From positions 787,652-851,651 of the forward strand of contig VYZB01000335.1 in the NCBI GenBank assembly GCA_013397455.1: 64,000 bases of DNA. Reading direction: 5' to 3'. The stretch's first letter is position 1. Each line of letters opens with the position of its first letter. Shown piece after piece: positions 16,980-29,745 of the stretch. The position numbers and the translations under genes were made by a program. Origin of the DNA: Crotophaga sulcirostris (lineage: Eukaryota > Chordata > Aves > Cuculiformes > Crotophagidae). The notes below the pieces were generated by a model. The model saw nothing but the letters and a program-made list of their open reading frames with translations, did no database searches and was not told the DNA's origin.

Positions 16980-18649
16980 TCAACCAAAGCTACGGCTTAA
17001 ACTCTTAGGTCATCATTCAACAGTCATGCTCACAATGTCTGGACAACATTTTACAGTTCCAAATAAAGAGTAAGAAGATTGATTGCAAAGCTTGGGATAG
17101 TAGGACATGTAGCAGAAAAATATGATCTTGATTTATTGAAAATTACTTTTCATTCACAAACAGAAATTTACTTGGCAAAAAAAGTGTTTCAACCACATTT
17201 AGCAAATTTTGGTAGAAAAAATGTAACATGTATGTCCCCAGTCCTTTGAGTAGTGAACTACTCAACCTCACAGTTTTTCAGTCTCTCCAAAATGATAAGA
17301 GATACAGAAACAGCAGTGGATGGAGGAGAAAAAACTCCCCACCAAAACTCCTGTCAGCCAAGTCAGCAGTTCATGGACCCAACCCAGTTACATACAGGTT
17401 GCTGCAAGCCTATACATGTATATATTTCATCTGTAAGTTTCATATGCTGTCACTATATGCAGTTTCTTCACATGACAGTGTTGTTACGAATTAGCTATGT
17501 GGCAGAGATTCAGACCAACGAACTTTTGTCTTTGCTACTATTCTGGATAATGCTGTTTTTTTCTGGTTTCAAATTCTCTACCTACATAAGCAACAAAGAA
17601 ATCCTGTATTGGTATTGCTGTTTTCCATAGGTGTATTTTTATGCTGATTGCTAGCCTTTCCCTGAATTAGTTTCATTATGGTAAAGCACCACCATTTCTA
17701 CTGCCTCACTGCATACAGCTGATGTCAAAAAGCTACTACTCATGAACACTCAAGTAAAAAGAAAAAAAACCCCAAACTTAAATACATTAAAAACTCATTT
17801 AGCTCCAGACATGGTCCTGCTAAATTTATGCCCAATATGAAAGCTTATTTTCAAGCCCATACCAGAAAAGAAATCATCTAGTCTCTTGGGCATGAAAATT
17901 ACCACAGATAGATTTAGAGCACTGATCAATATCTTTGCTATTAAATTACTTTTGAGTCATGCCTGAATGGAAGTCTGACTTGGGAAAATAGTAAAAATTA
18001 CAGAATAGCATCCTGCTATTGGTAAAAAGACCCTAACATCATCACTTCTTCCTAACCTATTAATGAAGAATGCATCCTTGCATGAGCCATTAAAAAAAAA
18101 AAAATGAAATCTAAAACATGTGCCCACAAGCATAGAAACAGAAGATTATTGCCTTATCTTGTTGTTGCAGACTCCTAGCGACAAAGCCCTGTATAATTCA
18201 TCGCCACAATCAGCCAGTCATTACACAAGGCATTAAATAAACTCCCTACGTTTCCACTCAGATTTTGAAAATTACTTTTGTTAAGACAGAAACACTGGCA
18301 AAGATTCATTGCATTAGAAACTATGCATGGTCTGCCTAGTATGAAAACAGTTTTTCTCTGAATGTGTATTTTCACAATTCATTTACAGCACGCACCTCTC
18401 TGTGCAGTTATTTTTTTACCAAAGTTTACAGCAAGTTTAATGCTATATATCAAACCTTTCAGACCTTTGACTTCACCATCACATTCCACTGCAATATAGT
18501 TGACATTACATTGCAGTATGAACTACATGGTTCGTGTATTTTTTTTCCTCAGTAACTCCCAAGTTTGACCACGAAACACTAAGTGCTGTTTTGCCTTTGG
18601 ATAGACATTTTGTTCATCCCTAATATCTCACCAGGAATGTTTACCTTGA

Positions 18650-19830
18650 TCAAGGTCAGATAGGGCATTGCCCAACCCAATACCCAGACAAGGACCTTCA
18701 TCCTTCTCCAACCTTGGGACAATCTGAAGGAGGTGGCGTGACCACCCACTGTACCGTTCGCCTGGGCTACTGCTGTTCATGAAGGGGTAGGCCCTCTGCC
18801 ACAGGGTCCCCAAAAAGCCATCTCCTACATTTTCTGGCCAGACGTGAACAGCAATCTCTCTGGTACCTCCTGCGTCACAAGTTCCCAGGGGACCTCAGCC
18901 TGGGTAGAATAGCGGCCGAGACCAGTATATGTCTGCTTGCTTTACCATATATTAGTCTTCCCATCTGATGTGGAGATGCAACCTTGAAGCAGGACCAAGG
19001 GCTCAAGGAGGGTCATAGGGGCTGGAGAGATAGAAGGAACTGCAGCCAAGGGAAGGAGAGCTGGTGGGGCTGTGGGAGGAGTCCCGGAAGGAAGAGAATG
19101 AAGGGCTACTGGGCAGTGCCAGGAAGGATCAGTGAAGATACTGTTGATGGAGAGAGAAGGTCCACCTCCAGCATCCACGCCTGGGAGAGGGCCTTCCTCC
19201 TCTCCTCCACACCACTGTGGTTCATGTCACACACACCCTTAGAGCTTACTATCAGTCTTCCTATCTCTGTCCCCACTCATTCCCTGACATTCCAACAACC
19301 TGTCCCACTCCTCACTTTGGGACTGAAGCAGCCAACCAGAGGGAAAGAGTCGGTGCCAGTCAAGGGAGTGTGGCAGAAGAACTGTGGAGAAGGACGTTCT
19401 CTTCCTCTTGCCACTCCCTTGTAAGAGTAACTGCTGACCCCATACTCATCTTCCTTGCAGTCATATAAAGCTGTTCGGGGAAGAGATAAGTTAATTTATT
19501 TGGGCAACTACAGTTGATCCCTGTGTCTTCTGGCAAAGGATATATAAGCAATCTATGCGTTTTAGTAACCTCTCTCTGTAGGCTGTAATCTGTCACCATT
19601 AAATAGCCCTTAATTATGCAGCTAGTCCCCTCTTGCTTAGCCAAGGAATTTTGGGATCGCTGTACACTGTGGCAAACTCAGACCAGACCCCCAAGGAAAG
19701 AGGAGGGTGTGAACAATCCCTTCGGCAGGCCTGAGCAGGCAAGGGAGTGCAACAGCCGATACACCAATGGAGCTGAACTGCATGCCAGTTCAGCTAACGA
19801 TGGGAAACTGAATTGCTCATCTTCATCTGG
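18650..19830. repeat. GC-rich block in SYTL5 intron 2, possibly LTR-derived
   Basis: This stretch is clearly richer in G and C than the AT-rich intron around it and has 80-146 codon open frames on both strands. Near its right end there is a TATA-like TATATAAGC (19541-19549), followed by a poly(A)-signal-like ATTAAA (19598-19603), the order expected in a retroviral LTR on the plus strand. I could not find matching ends, a primer-binding site or a target duplication, so the LTR reading is only a guess. No coding gene was recognised. Confidence 0.3.
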
Positions 19831-20443
19831 TTGATCTTATTAAGCAGTAATAAGATCCACATTTTAAATTGAGGGGCCAACTCCTTAGCAGGGTTATTTT
19901 GAGGAAACCCAAACCCATTCTGCTCTGACTTTACCAAAACAATCAGGTCTGAAGTAAAACACAGACAACTTCCTCAACTGACGTACAAAACATGGCAAAT
20001 AAAGGGAGTCTTGTCTTATTTTAGTGAAGTGCTTCACCTCTCTAGCCAATCCTGTTACCTACAGAAGGGGAAAAAAATAAAACCCATTGATACCCACCCA
20101 TTGCAAGTATCACATAGAACAAGTCTAGCGACCTCAACCTTCCCTTCAGACCTTTGTCCTTATTACCATCTGTGCTACTCAGTCTTGGGATCCTGACTGT
20201 CCCCTACAGTGAAAATGTCCATACCCAACAGATCATCTCTACAGAAATATCACATTCTAATGAAATAAAAGGTAAAACCCCTAAGTTTTGCAGCTTTGAA
20301 TTTCTACTGTGCTAATACTGGATGTATTTCTCACGTATGCTGAGCAACCCACAGAAGGACTAGCGTTTGTGTTACCTTAATCATTCATACATGTCAGAAA
20401 TACCTATTAAAACAATTTTTGTTCTACGCATAAATAGAAATGA

Positions 20444-20493
20444 ATTCAGATTAAATGATTGCCTAAGTATTCAGATTAAATGACTGCCTAAGT
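20444..20493. repeat. 25-bp tandem duplication
   Basis: Two neighbouring copies of a unit that begins ATTCAGATTAAATGA and ends GCCTAAGT, with one difference. Confidence 0.92.
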
Positions 20494-23241
20494 CTGAATT
20501 GAAGTTTGAATTTCATAATTGCATTTGACATTCTGAATCAAAAATTGAAGAGCGAGACCCTAAACAGTCTTATAATAACGTTATTTTCATGCATTTATAA
20601 TTATGACAAAGAAAGACTGTCTTTCCCACTGAGATAGCACATCTTTCTTCTATTTCTGATACAGGAATTAAATGAACCATTTCCACCTAGATAATTATTT
20701 CAGTAGGAAAAGAAACAACGGTGTTTATGCAAGAGTACATCAAATCAGTGCATGTGAGTTTAGGTTTTGTTGTTTTTAAAATGGATGCATGGTCCATACT
20801 GACTGAAAATCATGGTATGTGCATGCATTTTCTTTTCTTTCCTTTCTCAGTTAGCATGTAGCATACAAAGATAAAAAACTTATGCGTTCTACCAAAACAA
20901 CGTTTAGATTAGCCTTCCAAGGTGTACAACAGATGCTGAGATCAGTAGTTTTAGAAAGAGAGAAAACAGTGTTAGTGATCTTTGCATGATTACTTTCTCC
21001 TGTACTCAAAATGGTTAGGAAAATTTTAACGGAAATCATGTTCCAAGTCAATAGGTTTAGTAACAAATACTTTACATACCAGCTAAATTCCTTATACATT
21101 AATTACTGATCCATCTACTCTCATCATCACGTGAGAGGGAGTATGTTATGCTTCCATGCTTCTTTTCCTTCTACAATCTCCTAACTAAACAGATTAACTT
21201 CACTAAAGCAATGCTCAGTTTAAAAATAGAACATAACCTGCTCCCTATCCCTGCCAAAACTTAGCTTGTTATTTTCCAGTCATTTTTTCAAGACATTTCA
21301 TGGTTAAATGTTCAATTATAAAAATTCCATTTAAGATGGAAAGTCCCAGTTGTTACTTACAACAACTTATTTTGGAAAAAATACCCCATATTGGTAAAAC
21401 AGTTTCGATATCCATTTGATCACCTAGCTTAAGCCACATCCACAGTAAGGGAAAGAAATTTAGTCTGGCTTTCTCTTCTTGTCCAGTTCCTCAAGTATTT
21501 CACTTCCTTATGGGGAATAAAATTTGGAAAAAAAAAAAAAGGCAAGACCAGAGGCTGGATAAAATGCAGCCTATACAATGAACATACCAAAATATATGTA
21601 CTCATCTTTGTATGTATTCAATTCCACAAAGTATTTGCTATAACATAAACTAATTCCAGAGTAATTTTTTTATATTCTGTGAGGCTATTAAATAGAAAAT
21701 TTTGATCCTATTAAAAGAGAGTATAAGAAATCTGAAAAGCATTTGCATACTAAAGTATTTGAAATGCCTCTATTTTTAGGCTCCTAATGGAAATAAATGT
21801 TACTGAGGTACTGATGAATTTTCATGACACTTTTAAGACAACGTAATTATTTCAAAGATTAAGATAAATTTCCCATTACTGCTTTGTTCTGCTGTAATAA
21901 CTTCGATCACCTAGGCATTTTATCTCGCTGAAGAATTAAATCAAAATAAAGGCATTGTTCAAAGTTATCTAGACACATTCATAATGAGAAATACAGACAG
22001 CATGAAGATGAAAAATCATTTTGTCATCAGACTGCTTGAAGAGCTTTATTTCCTTCAACCTATTGATCATTTCAGATGTCAAATTTAAAACACAAACTCA
22101 TCGCATTTTAAGAAGATGCAGTGAAAAAAGTGACCTTAATGCAAAGTTTCTCTTTTAGAACCTAGACTTGAAAGCTCCTGATTAGCTCAATTCCTTGCAT
22201 GCAGGGAATGGAGCAGAAATCTTCCCCCTTCATCAAGTGTTTAGCTACATACAGGCTCAATTTACCTCATTAATTACTACAATGTGACCATCAAACACAA
22301 TCACATAAATAAAGACTGTCTTTTCTCTGCCCTCAGTAACCGTAGAACTAGGAATTTGGCAGAAGACTTGGTTCCAACCCTTCTTGACCTGTAAATGCTT
22401 TATCTTGCAACTTTATAGTCTAGCTGGTAAGAACTCCCATAGGAGAGAAAACCAGTAATTTTCTCTTTATGGACATTCAAGGGCAATATCCTTTTACAGT
22501 AACTATACACTGTTAGACAATTTATATACAAACCTCAATTTGTTATACTTAAAAATACTGATGAACATCTCTCACTCTTCACATTCAAAAGTCATTCCTC
22601 AAATTCACTGAATCTCTTTTTGGAAGTTTTAGAATGTAATTAATGTGTTGTAATGCACTTAGCCATCACCATTAAGCTACTTTCCAAGCAAGTCTGACTC
22701 TGGAGAAATGACAGATGAAATGCTTTAAAGGCTGTTTTGGAGAAGTCAGATTCACTTGTTTCCAGATGAAAATGCTCTGGTTGAGAGATGAGCATTTATA
22801 TTGTATTATTAAACAAACTAGGATCTCACTGCTACAGATACCATCTTGCTACTAGGGTTTTGGGCTGGTTTTTTTTAATTTGTTCAGAAAGACCACTAAA
22901 CCTTCTCCCTGTCTTTTAAGGGTTCCACAGTATGTATGTCAACTTATATACACATTATAAAAACAGTATAATCTGCCTCTGTTTATGGAACAGCACAGTA
23001 GGTGCTGGAGCCTGCACAGATATTGACATGAACCTAGTTTCATTCATCAAGGTTGCTAAAAGGGAAGAATGGGAAAAAAAAAACCCAAAAAACTTTCCCA
23101 AAACTTTTTGCCAAGTCACTACCATGGTGAAACAATTCACATTGGTAGACAAAACCACTGTATTCAGACTAAAAGTTAAAACACAGTTAAAAGGTTTTTC
23201 CCCTCCTCCTACCTTTTGTTTGCTACTTATGCAGCATAACT

Positions 23242-23430
23242 GTCACAGTTTCACAGTTTCACAGTATAACCAAGTTGGAAGAGACCTCCAAGATCATCAA
23301 GTCCAACCTATAAGCCAACACTAACACCACCTCATCACCTACACCATGGCACTCAGTGCCTCATCCAATCTTCCCTTAAACACCTCAAGGGTCGGCGACT
23401 CCACCACCTCCCTGGGCAGCGCAGTTAACT
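23242..23430 (-). mobile_element. CR1 LINE, 3' end fragment
   Basis: Read on the plus strand it begins with TCACAGTT repeats, then AAGTTGGAAGAGACCTCCAA, GATCATCAAGTCCAACCT and CTCAGTGCC...CTCCCTGGGCAGC. This is the reverse complement of a CR1 3' end of the subfamily with octamer ends. About 190 bp remain. Confidence 0.93.
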
Positions 23431-23959
23431 CTGGATTCCCATTTGCTTTTCCTTGTCATCTGCCTTTTAATCTTGCTGAAGTCTCCATTCACATGAACTT
23501 ACTCAGTTCCTCCTTCAAATGTATTATATTTTAAAAAGCCCCAAAATTCTATTTTTCATTTCTCACTTAAGTGAGACAGAGGAAAGCAGAACTGTAAGAG
23601 TTTAAATTACACGCAATGATTTAACTGAAATACCTATCTGAAACTTTCATCTCTACACTGCCCACACAGAAGATAATCTCTGTGTACTTTTAGCAGTGTA
23701 AAAGGCATTTTACAGATCATTAACTGTCACCAGTCTTGCAAAAACACTGCACATGAGCAAAAAGAAAGGACAGAGAGAGGTTTCAATTTAATAAAGATGC
23801 CAAACACAGACAAAACTTTGGCACTTGCAAAGCTTAGCACTTTGCAAACAAATTACACCATGGTTTGTAATAACCTAGAGGCAGGTTTCAGCCAGAATTG
23901 TTTTCAAAAGATTAAGGTCACTGCTTGGCATACAGAATTGCAGCACAATCACTAAAAAC

Positions 23960-25345
23960 AGGGGTGGCATATGTTTTGAGAAGTTGCCTCATCCATGTTT
24001 CAGCCCCAAAACAGGACAATTTTTACTGATGTCATCATTCCTGAGAGAGGTTTTTAACCTGTTTTTAAAACAAGATTCAGCAGCCTCTCTAGGTTATATC
24101 AGTATTTGTACCACCCAATATAAATCCTTTCACTGCAACTGCAGTATCACATTACTTTTCTTAGGCAAAGAAAGTACGGAGAACAGCCTGTATGCCTCCC
24201 CAATGTAGTTACCTTTTGTAGATGTAAAACTCAGTTATTTTCTGTTTTCTTTTTCCTAGGCCAAACATTTCTGACTCCTTCCATTATTCTGGACATACTG
24301 TGTGCTATACTTGTGATCGTTATTTTATGCTGAACTTTCTCCAGTTGGCCAACATGAAGTGCACTACACAAAACTGGGCAGAGTATTCTGTATAAAACAG
24401 GATTGTGTCATGTATTTCATAGATCATAATTCTGCTTGTACATCCCTGCATGATGCTGGACTTTTCTGCAGTGGAAAATACTGTGGATTCATTTTCAGCT
24501 TTTCATTCCATACAACACTCAGATCCTTTCCTAATGAACAGCTGCATAAGCTGCTTTTATCCTCATTCTGTGGTTCTGCAGCTGCAGTTTTGCCCAAATG
24601 TAGTACTTCCATATGCCCACAGGGAGCCACCAATTGCTTTTCCTTGAAATCACTGCTCCAAATTGTAAGCATCACTATGAATCCTAATGCTGTCCTTCAG
24701 GATCTCTCATTTTTATGTTACCTGCAAGTGCAACTGGCAAACTCATCTGCTGCATCAAAGTCCTTCACTAAAATACTTAATAGTAAAAATCCAAGAAATA
24801 CTCTGCTCTGCAGCTATGTACCACTTTTTTCTTTTTTTTTTTAAAATTAACTACTCTGAGAATGGCACCTTATAAATTTTCCAGACAACTCTGCAATCAC
24901 ACTGACAGAATTCATTCCAGGGCAATAGTTTCCCTTGTTTATCACCTTATTAGAATGACATGAGAGAAAATATTCAAAGGTTCACTTAAGTCAAGTTATA
25001 AGATATAAACAGATCCTCATCTATTCACAAGGTCAGTCACCCTATCAAAGAAGGAAATTAAATTGGTTTTGACATGATTTGATCTTGAGTCAGCTCTTAC
25101 TCATCGTCCCATCATCTCCTCTCATCTTTCAAACAGCACAGTAATCGTTTGTTTCAGTATTTTTAGAGAAATTAAAGTTAACAGGGTCAACAAATTCCTT
25201 GTTCTTCCTTTCTTCATTTTTAAAGATTAATATTGTGTTTGCCATTCTCCACTCTGTCATCTCACCTGCACCCCATCATTTCTGAAAGGCACAGCACTGA
25301 GGTCATCTCAAGAACTGGCTGAAGCAAATTACAAGGAGCTCAGCC
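23960..25345 (-). mobile_element. Ancient, diverged CR1-type LINE, ORF2 region
   Basis: The copy is long but heavily mutated. Blocks recognised in order on the plus strand: CTTTCTCCAGTTGGCC and AAACTGGGCAGAGTATTC (24340-24395), CTGCTCCAAATTGTAAGC and GAATCCTAATGCTGTCCT (24650-24700), TTCACTAAAATACTTAATAG (about 24764-24783), CTATTCACAAGGTCAGTC and CTATCAAAGAAGGAAATTA with TTTGACATGATTTG (25020-25085), and GCCATTCTCCACTCTGTCAT (near 25240). Their order and spacing match the reverse complement of old amniote CR1 ORF2 sequences. The 161-codon open frame at 24359-24844 lies in this element and is not a gene. Limits are approximate. Confidence 0.8.
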
Positions 25346-26531
25346 AGGCCCCTACCAATTTAAAATAATTTCACAGAATCAGGCACTTGAAAATGTTTCA
25401 TTTTAAGAGGTGAGACACTGTCCTCTGGATGTGCCCCACTGGCTGCAGAGACAGTCAATGCATCTAGCTAAAAGCAGATGTTAACCTTCTAAAACCAAAG
25501 TCAGAAGACGTAAATGTTCTGCCACATTAATTTTTCACTGTCTAGGAAGTCAAAGTCTGACATAACTGACAATTTGGGTGCACTCTCTGACACTATTTAC
25601 AAAATACCTTATCTTCCTGATTACATTAGTTTGATGGTCTGTATAAAAAGAAAAAAAAAAGTCCGTCTGATATTACTCTGATTCTTTCTCCCTTTAAGTT
25701 GATTATTTTATCATGTTTTTTTCTTATACCACCCAGCTCTTACATTAGGATACATAACTGAGTACAAGTGCATTATTATTCCAAGTATACACCAAGTAAA
25801 CATCTTTGAACATACAATATGTCTTTTTGTTTATTCACTTCATATCCTTGAATACTGATTCTCTGCTTTTCAGTGCTGTGATCTGCTACCATCCTCCCCC
25901 ATTCCCCATGCTCAATATTCCAACTGTGAGAAACACAATATTCCCTTTTGTTTTACCTCTCACCATAGCAGAATTTACTTTAGAATGCTCACTAATACAG
26001 GCATTATAAATAAAGCTCTCTCTCCACGCAGGGATGTTCAGTTACTATTAATACAGCAAAAAGCAAGGATAGAAACATGGATCAAAGTGCTCAGACTCAA
26101 AATTTTTGCATCTCTTCCCTTACAAACCCACCTACTGTATCAGTCAGAACTTGCAGACCTCACTTTTTCCTAATTCAGATTTGTTAATTTTTAATTACTT
26201 GATTCTTATATTTATGTCTTCATAATGTGAATATACTGTCACTGGGTTGTAACTGATTTCTTGTCATTTTCAGAGTACCTCCCACTAACAGCTTAGTATC
26301 TGAGATACTTGCAGCTTTCTTTAGAAAGCAAGCTAGTAGAAACCGGTTAAGAACTGGAAAAAAAGATACTGCAGATCAGTGCAGCAAATACAACCACCAG
26401 ATAAGCCGCCTCCCTTGTGTACTTGCTATGCATATGCTTTTGTGCTAAGGGGATGTAAAATAGTAACACCAACACAGAATTACTTACACAGTGGTAATCT
26501 CTAAACATATTTATGAAATCTGTATGACTTA

Positions 26532-27651
<1,120 letters not shown>

Positions 27652-28564
27652 TTTTAACATATTAAGATTTGGCAGAAAAACTACAAGAAAAATAAGTAAA
27701 ATACAGATTTTTTTTCTTTATATTGGGTGCATTTTGACACACACATGACAAAGAATAAATTTATCCTCCATCTCTCAGACATGCAGTCAAGAGGAAAATA
27801 TTTCAATAGATCAGTACAAGTAATTGCAGTCAGCTGAGCAGTTCTGGACAATGGGTAAACCATCTTTGCTTGTCCCTCATCAATAATTCAAGTCATGCTG
27901 AGCCCAGGTTGACAGCAGCTCAAAACTGCAACTATCCTGTGCATCCACAGAGAGAACAGAACAAAATCTTTCCTGTAATTAGTGTGCATTTAATACTATG
28001 CTAGTGTGGACTTAGCTGGGAGTGCATATGCAATTCTTCCCTGGCTATTCAAAGTCTAAAAAAAAACCAAATCAAAACACCTAAATAGAGAGTGGTGTTA
28101 AGTTGTGGTGCTACATTAAAAAGGAAAAAAAGAGACAGAGAATGCCATTTTAAATAATGCAACTTGCAGATTATCAGTTCTGCTGTTGGCCCTGCAGGAT
28201 AAAAATACTTTCATTTAATGCCTGATTCTCAAGGCTGCAATTTCTATGGTGCATGAGTTGGGTCCCTAATGAGAAAATAACCACAAGTCAGATGTAATTA
28301 CTATACTTCCAACAGCAAAAAAAAACAAACAAAGAAAAGGAATTTGAAGAGACAGAGTCAAGAAGGATGACAGAAAAGGCCATTTTCTATGCCTGTCTTC
28401 CTAAACCAGAGACTCAAGCAGGGCCCCATCATAACTCAAACCTCTCACTAATAGCTCCTTATACCTTGACTCCTTGATCTGAACTCCAAACATTTAACCC
28501 CCATGCCACAGCCTCTAGCTCTTTGCCATCTCATCCTGACCCACAGAAACATCTTGCAGGAAGG

Positions 28565-28850
28565 CAATATTGGAAGTCACCTGATCTTAACTCCCAGCCA
28601 AAGCAGGGCCAACCAGACTAGTTGGATCAAGATTTTGTCAGACAATCTTGAGTAACAGATTAACACCATATAAAGAGTCTATATCATCTCTGGGCACCTG
28701 TTCCTGAATATGACTAACTTTATGGTTTGTTTGCTTGTTTTTTTTTTAAAAAAAAGCCTTCCTAATATCTAATCAGAATCTACCACATTCCAGCTTGTAG
28801 CCATTGCATCTTCTTTCACTGAGAACCTCTGAAAGGAGTCTGGTCCCCTT
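28565..28850 (-). mobile_element. Old CR1 3' end fragment
   Basis: On the plus strand it shows GGAAGTCACCTGATCTTAAC, AAAGCAGGGCCAACCAGA, TCTGGGCACCTGTTCC, CTTCCTAATATCTAATC and GGAGTCTGGTCCCC. These are diverged forms of the reverse-complemented CR1 3' region, in the right order. A poly(T)/poly(A) stretch at 28738-28756 interrupts it. Confidence 0.72.
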
Positions 28851-28994
28851 TTTTTCGAAACTATCACGCTAAAGACTTGAAAACAGTAATCATGTCTGCA
28901 TGGATGAGTAAGAAACTTCTGGAAAAACTGAACTGGTAGAAAGAAATATACAGAAGATGGGAAAAGGGACTGGCCACTTGAGATGAAAATAGGA

Positions 28995-29745
28995 ACATTG
29001 TCAGAGTATGTATGGATACAATGAGGAAGGCTAAGGTCCACTTGGAATTAAATCTGGCAAAGGACTTCAACAAAAACAAGAAGGGCTTCTTCAAGGACAT
29101 CAGCAGCAAAAGGAATATTAGGGAAAATGTAGATCCACTGCTGAATGAGGTGGGCGAATTCATGATGGAGGATGCAGAGAAGGCAGAGGTGCTGAATGTC
29201 TTCTTTGCTCCAGTCTTTACTGCTAAATCTGGCCCTCAGGAATCCCAGACTCAGGAAGAAAAGAAGTCTAGAGAATAGAAGGCTGTCCTTTGGCCAAGAA
29301 GGACTGGGTTAGAGATCATCTAGGCAAACAGGACACCGAAAGATCCATGGGATGCATTGTTGGGATGCACCCATGAGTGCTGAGGTATCTGGCAGGTGTT
29401 ATTGTTAAACCGTTCTCTATCATCTTTGAAAGATCATGGAGAACAGGAGAGATGCCGGAGGACTGGAGAAAAGCTAATATCATTCCAATCTTTAAAAAGG
29501 GCAAGAAAGAGGACCAAGAAAACTACAGGCCAGTCAGCTTCACCTCCATCCCTGGAAAGGTGATGGAACAGATCATCCTGGATGTCATCTCTAAGTGTCT
29601 GGAAGAAAAGGAGGTTATCAGGAGAGGTCAATATGGGTACACCAAGGGAAAATCATTTTTGACCAATCTGATAGTCTTCTATGATGGCATGACTGGCTAG
29701 GTATATGAGGGGAGAGCAGTGGCTGTTGTCCACTGTTTTTCCAAA
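28995..29745 (+). mobile_element. CR1 LINE internal piece, reverse-transcriptase N-terminal part
   Basis: Translation gives CR1 ORF2 wording: KVHLELNLAKDFNKNKKGF (29030-29090), then after a stop and frameshift WRTGEMPEDWRKANIIPIFK, NYRPVSFTSIPGKVMEQI and GQYGYTKGKSFLTNLI (29430-29670). It stops just before the region where the catalytic aspartates would follow. Neither the CR1 3' end nor ORF1 is attached. It is followed by an A-rich run (29742-29778). Confidence 0.9.

Noticed and set aside
18984..19424. 146-codon plus-strand frame in the GC-rich block
   Set aside because: High GC lowers the stop frequency, frames are open on both strands, and no domain was recognised.
23221..23262. CRISPR-like or satellite short repeat (TTTCACAGT repeated)
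   Set aside because: This is the terminal octamer repeat of a CR1 copy; there are only a few units and no spacers.
24359..24844. 161-codon plus-strand open frame
   Set aside because: It lies inside the old CR1 copy, antisense to its coding direction.
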